Source of the DNA: G963666705 sp963666705
Lineage (GTDB): Bacteria > Pseudomonadota > Alphaproteobacteria > CADEGL01
DNA: 64,000 nt
Direction: 5' to 3'
NCBI GenBank assembly: GCA_963666705.2
Contig: CAXXKO010000026.1
Location: 372,001 to 436,000 of the forward strand
In this document: positions 51,325 to 59,826 of the stretch, piece after piece
Numbering within the stretch: position 1 is the first letter of the stretch
How the letters are laid out: each line of letters opens with the position of its first letter
Program-made: the position numbers and the translations under genes
The notes under the pieces: generated by a model
The model's input: only the letters and a program-made list of their open reading frames with translations
Database searches by the model: none
Told to the model about the DNA's origin: nothing

Positions 51325-53651
51325 AGCCCGCGGATTTCGGTGCCGGGCAATCCCCCCGGCGCGTCGAGGACGGGCGCTTCCTACGGGGCATGGGGCGCTA
51401 TGCGGGCGACCTCGAGCTCGCCCGTGAGGCACATGGCTGCGTGCTGCGCTCGCCCCACGCCCATGCCCGCCTCGCCGCCGTCGATACCCGCGCGGCCGCC
51501 GCCATGCCGGGCGTGCTCGCGGTACTGACGGGCGCGGACGTGGCCACCGACGGCCTCGGCGACCTGCCCTGCATGGACCCGGTCGTGGGCCGGGACGGCA
51601 GGCCCTGCTTCGTGCCGCCCTCGCCGCTCTTGACCCGGGACCGAGTCCGCCACGTGGGCGACAGGGTCGCTTTTGTGGTCGCCGAGAGCCTGGCCCGGGC
51701 GCGCGACGCGGCCGAGCGGATCGCCGTCGATTACGAGCCCCTGCCGGCGGTGGCGGATGCCGTCGGCGCCCTCCACGCCGGCACGCCCCAACTGTGGGAC
51801 GCGGCGCCCGGCAACCTCTGCGTCGATTGGGCGATGGGAGACGAAGTGGCGGTCGCGGCCGCCTTTGCGCGCGCGGACCACGTCACACGCGTCTCCCTCG
51901 TCAACAACCGCCTGGTCGCCGCGTCGATGGAGCCACGCGGCGCCATTGGCGAATACGACCCGGGCACCGGCCGCTATACCCTCCATGCCGGCTGCCAGGG
52001 GGTGCACAATCTGCAGCGCTGGATCGCCGGGCCCGTGCTGCGCGTGCCGCCGGGCGACTTGCGCGTCCTCTGCCCCGACGTGGGCGGCGGCTTCGGCATG
52101 AAGGCGGCCCTCCATGCCGAGCTGGCGCTGGTGCTGTGGGCGGCGCGGCGCATCGGCCGCCCCGTCAAATGGATGTCCGACCGGGGCGAGGCGTTCGTGA
52201 GCGACGCCCAGGCCCGCGATCAGGTGAGCGAGGCCGCCCTCGCCCTCGACGCGCGGGGCCGCATGCTGGGGATGCGCGTCTCCACCGTCGCCAACATGGG
52301 CGCCTACGTCTCGACCTTCGGGCCGGCCGTTCCCACGGTCGACGGCAGCCCCATGCTGCCGGGCGTCTATCGCATTCCCAGCGCCCATGTCGAAGTGAAA
52401 TGCGTCTTCACCAACACGGTGCCGGTCGATGCCTATCGCGGCGCCGGCCGGCCCGAGGCGGCCTATGTTATCGAGCGTCTCGTGGATGCCGCGGCGCGGG
52501 AGATCGGCATGGACCCGGCCGAGCTGCGCCGCCGCAACCTCATCGCCGCGGACGACTTCCCCCACCGCACCGTCACGGGCCATACCTACGACAGCGGCGA
52601 CTACGCGCGGACCCTCGACGCGGGCCTCGTTGGCGCCGACCGGGCCGGCTTCGAGGCGCGGCGGCACGAGGCGGCGGCGCGGGGCCGGCTGCGCGGCTTC
52701 GGCATGGCCTATTACGTCGAGCGCTGTGGCGTGGGCGGCAGCGAGACCGCGCGCATGCGCTTCGATGCGTCCGGGGCGCTCACGCTTCTCGTCGGCACCC
52801 AGTCGAACGGCCAGGGCCACGAGACGGCCTATGCCCAGATCGCCGCGGCCCTGCTCTCCATCCCCTTCGAATCCGTCCGCGTGGTCCAGGGCGATACGGA
52901 CGCCATCGGCTACGGCCGGGGCACCGGCGGCTCGCGGTCGCTGCAAATCTGCGGCCCGGCGATCCAATTGGCGGCGGCGAAGGTGGTGGCGAAGGCGAAG
53001 CGGATCGCCGGGCACATGCTGGAGGCGGCGGAAGCGGACATCGATTTCGCGGACGGCCGCTTCACGGTGCGCGGCACCGACCGGTCGGTCACCTTCGGCG
53101 CCGTGGCCGCGCGCGCACTCGAGCCCGCGGCCCTGCCGCCCGGAATCGAGCCCGGGCTCGATGAGCAGGCTCACTACGCGCAGGAAGGCTACACCTTCCC
53201 CAACGGCTGCCATGTGGCGGAAGTGGAGATCGATCCGGAGACCGGCACCGTCGATCTCGTGCGCTATTCCTCGGTCGACGATTTCGGCACCGTCCTCAAC
53301 CCCATGCTGACCGCGGGCCAGGTCCATGGCAGCCTCGCCCAGGGCATCGGCCAGGCGCGCCTCGAGGGCTGCGTCTATGACCCCGAATCGGGTCAGCTCC
53401 TGACTGGGTCCTTCACCGAATACTGCCTGCCCCGGGCCGACGACCTGCCGAATTTCGAATGCGTGACCGAGGGCACCCCGAGCCCGGCCAATCCAATGGG
53501 CGTCAAGGGGTGTGCCGAGGCGGGCTGCGTCGGCGCACCGCCCGCCCTCGTCAACGCGGTGGTCGACGCGCTGGCGGCCCACGGTGTGCGCCACATCGAC
53601 ATGCCGCTCACGCCCGAGCGGGTCTGGGCGGCTATCCGAGCACCGCGTTGA
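51321..53651 (+). CDS. xanthine dehydrogenase/CoxL-family molybdopterin-binding subunit
   Basis: 776 residues from GTG 51321. Two-domain family: aldehyde-oxidase hammerhead part (residues 1-150: RYAGDLELAREAHGCVLRSPHAHARL..., VRHVGDRVAFVVAES) and the Mo-cofactor domain (VGGGFGMKAALHAELALVLWAARRIGRPVKWMSDR, DAYRGAGRPEAAYVIERLVDAAA, GTQSNGQGHETAYAQIAAAL, GYGRGTGGSRSLQICG, and GVKGCAEAGCVGAPPALVNAVVDAL with the catalytic Glu). The usual FAD and 2Fe-2S subunits are not next to it, so partners must be elsewhere or it acts alone. The 3' end overlaps the Dyp gene by 20 bases, convergent. Confidence 0.93.
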   Translation: MKPADFGAGQSPRRVEDGRFLRGMGRYAGDLELAREAHGCVLRSPHAHARLAAVDTRAAAAMPGVLAVLTGADVATDGLGDLPCMDPVVGRDGRPCFVPPSPLLTRDRVRHVGDRVAFVVAESLARARDAAERIAVDYEPLPAVADAVGALHAGTPQLWDAAPGNLCVDWAMGDEVAVAAAFARADHVTRVSLVNNRLVAASMEPRGAIGEYDPGTGRYTLHAGCQGVHNLQRWIAGPVLRVPPGDLRVLCPDVGGGFGMKAALHAELALVLWAARRIGRPVKWMSDRGEAFVSDAQARDQVSEAALALDARGRMLGMRVSTVANMGAYVSTFGPAVPTVDGSPMLPGVYRIPSAHVEVKCVFTNTVPVDAYRGAGRPEAAYVIERLVDAAAREIGMDPAELRRRNLIAADDFPHRTVTGHTYDSGDYARTLDAGLVGADRAGFEARRHEAAARGRLRGFGMAYYVERCGVGGSETARMRFDASGALTLLVGTQSNGQGHETAYAQIAAALLSIPFESVRVVQGDTDAIGYGRGTGGSRSLQICGPAIQLAAAKVVAKAKRIAGHMLEAAEADIDFADGRFTVRGTDRSVTFGAVAARALEPAALPPGIEPGLDEQAHYAQEGYTFPNGCHVAEVEIDPETGTVDLVRYSSVDDFGTVLNPMLTAGQVHGSLAQGIGQARLEGCVYDPESGQLLTGSFTEYCLPRADDLPNFECVTEGTPSPANPMGVKGCAEAGCVGAPPALVNAVVDALAAHGVRHIDMPLTPERVWAAIRAPR

Positions 53652-54534
53652 GGTCGTCCTCGGACGGGGCGAGCCAGAAGGAGCCGGTCTCGGCCGCCGA
53701 GAACATGATGAGGTGGTCGTGGAGGCCGTCGCCCGCGGTGCCGAACATGCGCTGGAGCTGGACCTCGAAGCGCATGGGATCGCAGGCGAAGGCGACGAAG
53801 TAGAGGCCGTGCCGGGCCGCTCCGCCGTCGGGGATGCTGCGCCGGAAGATCTTGAGCCTGACGCCGTCCCGTTCCACGTCCGTGCGGGCGATGTGGGCGT
53901 CGGGCGCCAGGGCGTCGCCTTCGAGCTCGATGTCGTCGGCCTTGGTGCGGCCGATGGTGCGCTCCTGCTCCGCGACCGGGAGGGATTGGAACTTGTCGAG
54001 GTCGTGCACCCAGGTCTGGGTCATGGCATCGGCGCCGCCCGCGCCCGTCTCGCCCGCGGGGATGAGCGCGGTGGCCCGCCTGTCGGCATCGGTCTTCGGG
54101 TTGGCGGTACCGTCGACGAAGCCGATCATGTCGCGCGAATCGTGATAGACGAAGCCGGTCTCCTCCTGCGCGAGGGTCGCCACGCCCGAGAGCGCCGGGT
54201 AGGCTGCGCGCGCGCCGTCGAAATTGGTATCCCGGCCACCCGAGTGGAGCCAGACCCAGATGTCGCGCTGGGTCGCGGGCGCGTCCAGATCGTCAGCCGG
54301 GCCGATTCTCGCGAAGGGGCACAGCGCGCCCGGCATCCGGTCGGGGGCGATTCCCCGCCAGGCGTCGGGGCCGAAGCTCACCACCATATGGGCGCCGCTC
54401 GACACCGTGTCCCGCCGCGCGGCCGCGACGGCCGCCTTCAGGCTTCCGGCATCCGCGCCGGCGCGGAGCTCGAGTTCGAGATGATGGTGGTGCGCCGAGC
54501 CCTCGGCGAAGATTCCTGGCTGCGGGTTGCTCAT
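53632..54534 (-). CDS. Dyp-type haem peroxidase
   Basis: 300 residues from ATG 54534. Hallmarks: GXXDG motif in DSRDMIGFVDGTANPKT (Asp for peroxide), and the proximal haem His in RRSIPDGGAARHGLYFVAFACDP. Contains QTWVHDLDKFQSLPVAEQERTIGRTKADDIEL. No TAT signal, so it is cytosolic or loaded into an encapsulin; no encapsulin gene is seen here. Broad-substrate peroxidase. Confidence 0.95.
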   Translation of the reverse strand: MSNPQPGIFAEGSAHHHHLELELRAGADAGSLKAAVAAARRDTVSSGAHMVVSFGPDAWRGIAPDRMPGALCPFARIGPADDLDAPATQRDIWVWLHSGGRDTNFDGARAAYPALSGVATLAQEETGFVYHDSRDMIGFVDGTANPKTDADRRATALIPAGETGAGGADAMTQTWVHDLDKFQSLPVAEQERTIGRTKADDIELEGDALAPDAHIARTDVERDGVRLKIFRRSIPDGGAARHGLYFVAFACDPMRFEVQLQRMFGTAGDGLHDHLIMFSAAETGSFWLAPSEDDLNAVLG

Positions 54535-54613
54535 GGGATGGGTTCCGGCTGGCTGTTGCGGGTCGGCGGCGATGGAACCAGGATTGACCCGAAGGCACAA
54601 GCGGCCCCGCCCC

Positions 54614-55816
54614 TCACGCGCCGATGATGTTGTGTGCCGGGCCGAAGGGAAATCTGGTGATGTTCTCGGCCCCCGCCTCGGTGACCACCAGGATATCATG
54701 CTCGCGGTAGCCGCCGGCGCCCGGCTCGCCCTGGGGGATCGTGATCATGGGCTCCATGGAGACCACCATGCCGGGCTCGAGAATGGTCTCGATGTCCTCG
54801 CGCAGCTCGAGGCCCGCCTCGCGCCCGTAATAGTGGCTGAGCACGCCGAAGGAGTGGCCGTAGCCGAAGGTGCGGCTCTCCAGGAGCCCGTGTTCGCGAT
54901 AGATCTCGTTGAGCTCGCCCGCGATGTCGCAGCAGCGCGCGCCGGGCTGGATGAGCTCGCAGCCGCGCCGGTGGACCCGGCAATTTATCTCCCACAGCCC
55001 GATCTCGCGATCGGTGGCGGAGGCGAAGAAGAGCGTGCGCTCGAGTGCGGTGTAGTAGCCGGCGATCATGGGAAAGCAGTTGAGGCTCAGGATATCGCCC
55101 TTCTCGATGCGCCGCGTGGTCACGGGGTTGTGGGCCCCGTCGGTGTTGATGCCCGACTGGAACCAGGTCCAGGTGTCGCGGATCTCGCTCTGGGGGTGGG
55201 CGGCGGCGATCTCGCGCACCATGGCGTTCGTCGCGTGGAGGGCCACCTCATGCTCGGGCACGCCCTCGCCTACGGCTTCGACACAGGCGGCGCCACCGAT
55301 ATCGGCGATGCGCGCACCGTCCTTTATGAGCGCGATCTCCTCCGCCGACTTGACCGTGCGCATGGTCATGGTGGCCCCCGCGATGTCCACCATCTCGGCA
55401 CCGGGGAGGGCGTCCCGCAGTTTGGCGTGCGCTTCGAGGCTGAGATGGTCGAGCTCCACGCCGATGCGCCCGGCGGCCGGCGCCTCGTGGCGCACGGCCT
55501 CGAAATAACTGTCCCGCCGCCAGTCGGTATAGACCAGGTTGTCGCCGAAGGTTCGGCGCCAGGGCTGGCCGTAGTCGATGTTGGCGCTGATGGTGACCGC
55601 CTTTTCCTGGGTGACGATCAGGCCGTAGGGCCGGCCGAAGTCGCAGTAGAGGAAGTCGCTGTAGTAGTGGATGTTGTGCATCGACGTGAAGAGCGCGGCG
55701 TCGATGCCGGTGTCGGCCATGTGTCGGCGGAGCACCGCCAGCCGGCGTTCCATCTCCGTGTCGGAAAAGGTTCCGCTCGCCTTCTCTCCGTTCCTGATCC
55801 TCTTGGTCCGTTCCAT
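54614..55816 (-). CDS. creatinase
   Basis: 400 residues, the length of Pseudomonas creatinase (403). Residue patterns match creatinase rather than generic M24 peptidases: SMHNIHYYSDFLYCDFGRPYGLIV, GQPWRRTFGDNLVYTDWRRDSYFEAVR, DTWTWFQSGINTDGAHNPVTTRRIEKGDILSLNCFPMIAGYYTALERTLF, and GYGHSFGVLSHYYGREAGLELREDIETILEPGMVVSMEPMI. The catalytic His lies in DGAHNPV and Glu in ALERTLF and REHDILVV. Converts creatine to sarcosine and urea. Single gene, no sarcosine oxidase adjacent. Confidence 0.93.
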   Translation of the reverse strand: MERTKRIRNGEKASGTFSDTEMERRLAVLRRHMADTGIDAALFTSMHNIHYYSDFLYCDFGRPYGLIVTQEKAVTISANIDYGQPWRRTFGDNLVYTDWRRDSYFEAVRHEAPAAGRIGVELDHLSLEAHAKLRDALPGAEMVDIAGATMTMRTVKSAEEIALIKDGARIADIGGAACVEAVGEGVPEHEVALHATNAMVREIAAAHPQSEIRDTWTWFQSGINTDGAHNPVTTRRIEKGDILSLNCFPMIAGYYTALERTLFFASATDREIGLWEINCRVHRRGCELIQPGARCCDIAGELNEIYREHGLLESRTFGYGHSFGVLSHYYGREAGLELREDIETILEPGMVVSMEPMITIPQGEPGAGGYREHDILVVTEAGAENITRFPFGPAHNIIGA

Positions 55817-55945
55817 AGCCTACCCGTTCGCCGCGCCGGGCACGCAACGCCCGCGCACCGGAGCCGGCCCCCGCCGATTCGGGAGCGGGTTCATTACAGG
55901 GTTCAGCGCCCGGGGTCCACCGCGCGTCGCCTCTCACCGCAGCTT

Positions 55946-56217
55946 GGTTGTCTAATTCCGGATCGTTGGTCAAGCCCTTCCGGACCCTTGTCTCCGCCGG
56001 GAACACGGTTGTCTGCGAAGTCTTCCCCGGCGGGTCCGCCGGGTCGCTTCATGATAGTGCCCTTTGGCTTCGGCCTCCCAAGGTTGTCTAATTCCGGTTC
56101 GTTGGTCAAGCCCTTCCGGACCCTTGTCTCCACCGGGAACACGGTTGTCTGCGAAGTCTTCCCCGGCGGGTCCGCCGGGTCGCTTCATGATAGTGCCCTT
56201 TGGCTTCGGCCTCCCAA
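55946..56217. repeat. two tandem copies of a 136-bp unit
   Basis: Unit starts GGTTGTCTAATTCCGG and ends GGCTTCGGCCTCCCAA; copies differ at two positions (GGATCG/GGTTCG and TCCGCC/TCCACC). It contains a smaller internal repeat of GTTGTCT and a GC hairpin CCCCGGCGGGTCCGCCGGG. All six frames are partly open, because of the composition; none has a family match. A third unit would have begun where the IS110 array now starts (GG then TATTA). The rest of the gap 55817-55945 holds no gene. Confidence 0.85.
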
Positions 56218-56224
56218 GGTATTA

Positions 56225-57469
56225 GACGCAATCGCGAACGGCTGTCCGCTTAGCAACCAGGCGGGCGGGATCGCCTCGGCCATCGTCCCGGCGGGGACGG
56301 GTCTTCCGCTTCTCGCGGAACTCTCTCTTCTCCTTATCCAGCTATGCCGTGGCGCTCGCCTCCTTTTCCGGCCAGCGGAAGGCTTCGCCGGTGATCAGCA
56401 TCCGGTGCAGGATCACCGCCAGCCGGCGCGCCAGCGCCACGCAGGCCTTCTTGTGGCTGGTCCGCCTCTTGATCCGGCGTGCCCAGTCCTTCAGCGGATG
56501 GGCCCGGCGCACCACCGTCAGCAGGCTGTTGGCGGCCTCGTAGAGCAGCGCCCGCAGCATGGCGTCGCCGTGTTTCGAGATGCGCCCCGAATAGTCCATC
56601 CCACCCGACTGCCAGCGCCGCGACGTGAGCCCCACATAGGCGCCCACCGTGCGCGATTTGGCGAACCGCTCCGCTTCGCCAATGGTCGCCACATAGGCCA
56701 GCGCCGTCACCGGCCCCACCCCCGGCGTGCTCATCAGCAAACGGCAGGCCGGAGAGCCTTTCGCCCGCCCCACGACCGCCTCGTCCAGCCGCCCGATCTC
56801 GCGGCCCAGCGCCGCCGCCGCGGACAGAAGCGGCTCGATCATCACCTTCAGCTCGGGACGCCCCTCCAACGCCTCGCGGACGCGTCCGGCCAGCTTGCCC
56901 GATCCCTTGGGAAAGCGAAGGCCCAACGACCCCAACAGGCCACGGATCGCGTTCTCCGTATCGCGCCGCTGGCGCACCAGATGACAGCGCGCCTTGAGAA
57001 GTGCCCGCGCCTCCTGCGCCACCTCGATCTTCACCGCCACAGGGCGGCAGAACCCCGTCCGCGCGATCTCCGCCAAGAGCTCGGCGTCGTTCGCATCCGT
57101 CTTGTTGTGCTGAAGGCGCATCACCGCGTTCGCATGGCGCGCGTCGATCACATCGACCGAGACCCCCAGCCGGCCCAGCTCCCGCGCCAGCCAGCCACTC
57201 AGCGTACTCGTCTCCAGAACGATACGGCCAGGGCACGGACAATGCTCCCGCAAAGCTGCGAACAGCGCCCTCGGATCGGTCGCAACCTTGCCCCGCGCCA
57301 ATATCTTTCCCGCCACGTCCTTCACGCAAAACGCCGTCTCTTCCTTCGACACATCAAACCCAACATACTCCGTCATGGTCACTCTCCTTGGTTTGCCTAT
57401 TGGGGCGCTTACTCGTGACCCCGCATCATAGGCCCGGGAGAGTGACCACCGGAATTACGCTATGTATTA
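56225..57469 (-). mobile_element. IS110-family insertion sequence, copy 1
   Basis: 1245 bp, exactly the period between the two copies; starts GACGCAATCGCGAACGG and ends ...CGCTATG-TATTA. The segment TATTA occurs left of copy 1, at the junction and at the right end of copy 2, as expected for an IS110 core retained at every junction. Non-coding ends are about 93 bp (5' of the transposase) and 117 bp (3'), either of which may encode the bridge RNA. Confidence 0.9.
56342..57376 (-). CDS. IS110-family transposase, copy 1
   Basis: 344 residues from ATG 57376 after AAGGAG. DEDD-type N-terminus: VGFDVSKEETAFCVKD, IVLETSTLSGWLARELGRLGVSVDVIDARHANAVMRLQHNKTDANDAELLAEIAR. C-terminal Tnp2-type serine domain: LLMSTPGVGPVTALAYVATIGEAERF, VGAYVGLTSRRWQSGGMDYSGRISKHGDAMLRALLYEAA. 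Directs RNA-guided recombination of its own element. Complete and apparently intact. Confidence 0.95.
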   Translation of the reverse strand: MTEYVGFDVSKEETAFCVKDVAGKILARGKVATDPRALFAALREHCPCPGRIVLETSTLSGWLARELGRLGVSVDVIDARHANAVMRLQHNKTDANDAELLAEIARTGFCRPVAVKIEVAQEARALLKARCHLVRQRRDTENAIRGLLGSLGLRFPKGSGKLAGRVREALEGRPELKVMIEPLLSAAAALGREIGRLDEAVVGRAKGSPACRLLMSTPGVGPVTALAYVATIGEAERFAKSRTVGAYVGLTSRRWQSGGMDYSGRISKHGDAMLRALLYEAANSLLTVVRRAHPLKDWARRIKRRTSHKKACVALARRLAVILHRMLITGEAFRWPEKEASATA

Positions 57470-58714
57470 GACGCAATCGCGAACGGCTGTCCGCTTAGCA
57501 ACCAAACGAACGGGATCGCCTCGGCCACCGTCCCGGCGGGGACGGGTCTTCCGCTTCTCGCGGAGCTCTCTCTTCTCCTTATCCAGCTATGCCGTGGCGC
57601 TCGCCTCCTTTTCCGGCCAGCGGAAGGCTTCGCCGGTGATCAGCATCCGGTGCAGGATCACCGCCAGCCGGCGCGCCAGCGCCACGCAGGCCTTCTTGTG
57701 GCTGGTCCGCCTCTTGATCCGGCGCGCCCAGTCCTTCAGCGGGTGGGCCCGGCGCACCACCGTCAGCAGGCTGTTGGCGGCCTCGTAGAGCAGCGCCCGC
57801 AGCATGGCGTCGCCGTGTTTCGAGATGCGCCCCGAATAGTCCATCCCACCCGACTGCCAGCGCCGCGACGTGAGCCCCACATAGGCGCCCACCGTGCGCG
57901 ATTTGGCGAACCGCTCCGCTTCGCCAATGGTCGCCACATAGGCCAGCGCCGTCACCGGCCCCACCCCCGGCGTGCTCATCAGCAAACGGCAGGCCGGAGA
58001 GCCTTTCGCCCGCGCCACGACCGCCTCGTCCAGCCGCCCGATCTCGCGGCCCAGCGCCGCCGCCGCGGACAGAAGCGGCTCGATCATCACCTTCAGCTCG
58101 GGACGCCCCTCCAACGCCTCGCGGACGCGTCCGGCCAGCTTGCCCGAGCCCTTGGGAAAGCGAAGGCCCAACGACCCCAACAGGCCACGGATCGCGTTCT
58201 CCGTATCGCGCCGCTGGCGCACCAGATGACAGCGCGCCTTGAGAAGTGCCCGCGCCTCCTGCGCCGCCTCGCTCTTCACCGCCACAGGGCGGCAAAACCC
58301 CGTGCGCGCGATCTCCGCCAAGAGCTCGGCGTCGTTCGCATCCGTCTTGTTGTGCTGAAGACGCATCACAGCGTTCGCATGGCGCGCGTCGATCACCTCG
58401 ACCGAGACCCCCAGCCGGCCCAGATCCCGCGCCAGCCAGCCACTCAGCGTACCCGTCTCCAGAACGATACGGCCAGGGCACGGACAATGCTCCCGCAAAG
58501 CTGCGAACAGCGCCCTCGGATCGGTCGCAACCTTGCCGCGCGCCAATATCTTTCCCGCCACGTCCTTCACGCAAAACGCCGTCTCTTCCTTCGACACATC
58601 AAACCCAACATACTCCGTCATGGTCACTCTCCTTGGTTTGCCCACTGGGGCGCGTCCTCGTGACCCCGCATCATAGGCCCGGGAGAGTGACCACCGGAAT
58701 TACGCTATGTATTA
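57470..58714 (-). mobile_element. IS110-family insertion sequence, copy 2
   Basis: Head-to-tail with copy 1, also 1245 bp. Differs from copy 1 by scattered substitutions, e.g. AACCAAACGAACGGGATCGC for AACCAGGCGGGCGGGATCGC at the left end, so it is not a duplicated read. Downstream (right) flank is TACCAGCGGCCGATGAG, part of the structured motif. Confidence 0.9.
57587..58621 (-). CDS. IS110-family transposase, copy 2
   Basis: 344 residues from ATG 58621, same domains as copy 1. Differs at a few residues: GTLSGWLARDLGRLGVSVEVIDARHAN and VAVKSEAAQEAR. All motif residues are intact. The promoter for copy 1's transposase can include the end of this copy, since the tandem arrangement forms an end-to-end junction as in the circular intermediate of IS110 elements. 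Confidence 0.95.
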   Translation of the reverse strand: MTEYVGFDVSKEETAFCVKDVAGKILARGKVATDPRALFAALREHCPCPGRIVLETGTLSGWLARDLGRLGVSVEVIDARHANAVMRLQHNKTDANDAELLAEIARTGFCRPVAVKSEAAQEARALLKARCHLVRQRRDTENAIRGLLGSLGLRFPKGSGKLAGRVREALEGRPELKVMIEPLLSAAAALGREIGRLDEAVVARAKGSPACRLLMSTPGVGPVTALAYVATIGEAERFAKSRTVGAYVGLTSRRWQSGGMDYSGRISKHGDAMLRALLYEAANSLLTVVRRAHPLKDWARRIKRRTSHKKACVALARRLAVILHRMLITGEAFRWPEKEASATA

Positions 58715-58857
58715 TACCAGCGGCCGATGAGCTTGACTCATCGACCGCTGGCAAGCGCGACCGCGCGCCCGAGCTTATGCGAGGTAAGCCAAGGGCGCGG
58801 ATGCGCCCGCCCGGTGCTTGAGGGAACATACAACGGGTCATTCTTATGGGCCGTTGG
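58715..58857. ncRNA. candidate structured RNA motif, copy B
   Basis: CCAGCGG-C-CGATGAG-CTTGA-CTCATCG-A-CCGCTGG (58717-58751) is a hairpin with a C-A mismatch and 5-base loop in the same place as in copy A; then GGCAAG, GCGCG-AC-CGCGC, CCCGAGC, TTATGCGAG, an extra hairpin GGGCGC-GGAT-GCGCCC, TGAGGGAACAT and CAACGG...CCGTTG. The left end is directly attached to the IS110 array, so upstream parts may be lost. On the plus strand it is followed by a convergent gene, so it is not a leader for a plus-strand gene. Unknown family. Confidence 0.5.
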
Positions 58858-58859
58858 TA

Positions 58860-59813
58860 TTATCCCATCTCTCCGAACAGCAGCTTGCGGGGGTTGAGGA
58901 TGGACATGCGGGCGATGTCGTCGGCATGGACGCCGGCCTCGGCGAGGAGGGCGAAGAAGGTCTTGAGCCCCTCGGCCATGGGCATGGTGAAGGTCTGGCC
59001 GAGGTCCGAGGAGAGGATGACGCCCTCGGGCCCCACCGCTTCGATGACCTCGACGTAGTGGTGGATCGTCAGCTTATTGTCCATGCCGTGGGCGGTGAGG
59101 TTGACGAAGCACAGCTCCGAATAGGCGCCGTGCTCGCGCCACAGCACGCCCAGCTCCGCGGGCGTAAGTTCGATCGAGTCCCACAAGGGATGGGTGAGGA
59201 CGATGCGCCTGATGCCGGCCGCGCGGGCGAGGCGGACCAGGTCCTTGGTCTCCTCGGCATCGACATGCCCCGTGGCGAGGATGAGGTCGTTCTCGGCGAT
59301 CATGCGGAGCGCGCGGTCGAGTCCCGGCACGGTTGCGCCCGCCGCATCGCGGATGGTCAGACCCTCGGCCTCGTCGAAGAGCCGCGTGTACTGCTCCTTG
59401 ACGCCCTAGTCGAGCGGGATGTCGCGCCGGCCCATGACAGAGAGATGGGCCTCGGCGCAGAAGGTCGGCATCCAGACCACGAAGCGCTCGGGATCGGGGT
59501 CGATCTGGCCGGGATCCGTCTTCCAGCCCGAAAGGGCGCCACGCACCCCGTGGTCGGTGATCCCGCCGCAGGAGTGGTTGAGCGCCACGGAGCCGATGAT
59601 CGCCACTTCGTCGTCCGGGCGCCGGGCCATGACGGCCTAGGCCGTGGTGGGCTGGAAATGGTTCTTCATGACGATGCCGATGCCCTCGCGGCGCGCCTCC
59701 TCGGCCAGGGTCATGGGGTCGTAGCGGCGCTGCAACAGCTCGGGCCCGGTATGGACATGCATGTCGATGACACCCAGACCATCGATGCGGGGCAGTGGTT
59801 TCAAATCGGGCAT
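58860..59813 (-). pseudogene. DUF6282-like amidohydrolase gene with two in-frame TAG codons
   Basis: One continuous frame of 318 codons with TAG at 59639-59637 and 59408-59406 and TAA at the end. The three pieces join perfectly: MPDLKPLPRIDGLGVIDMHVHTGPELLQRRYDPMTLAEEARREGIGIVMKNHFQPTTA / AVMARRPDDEVAIIGSVALNHSCGGI...FVVWMPTFCAEAHLSVMGRRDIPLD / GVKEQYTRLFDEAEGLTIRDAAGATVPGLDRALRM...LATGHVDAEE..., LTHPLW..., ILSSDLGQ. The metal-binding HxH (DMHVHTG), LNH, GHVD and THP motifs of TIM-barrel hydrolases are all there. No frameshift is needed. Other genes here end in TAG, so TAG is not a sense codon generally. Likely a decayed gene; read-through is not excluded. Confidence 0.8.
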
Positions 59814-59826
59814 GGGTGCCGCTCCT

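Noticed and set aside
55903..56188. Frames of 70-80 codons within the 136-bp tandem repeat
   Set aside because: They exist in several frames because the repeat has few stops; the translation changes frame between repeat units, which argues against coding.
56225..58714. IS110 dimer as an assembly duplicate
   Set aside because: The two copies differ at scattered positions and at several residues, so they are distinct copies, although long reads should confirm this.
58860..59813. General reassignment of TAG as a sense codon
   Set aside because: mtnP, the Memo-AMMECR1 gene, the membrane kinase, the lipoprotein and the MttB homologue all end in TAG at the expected protein length.
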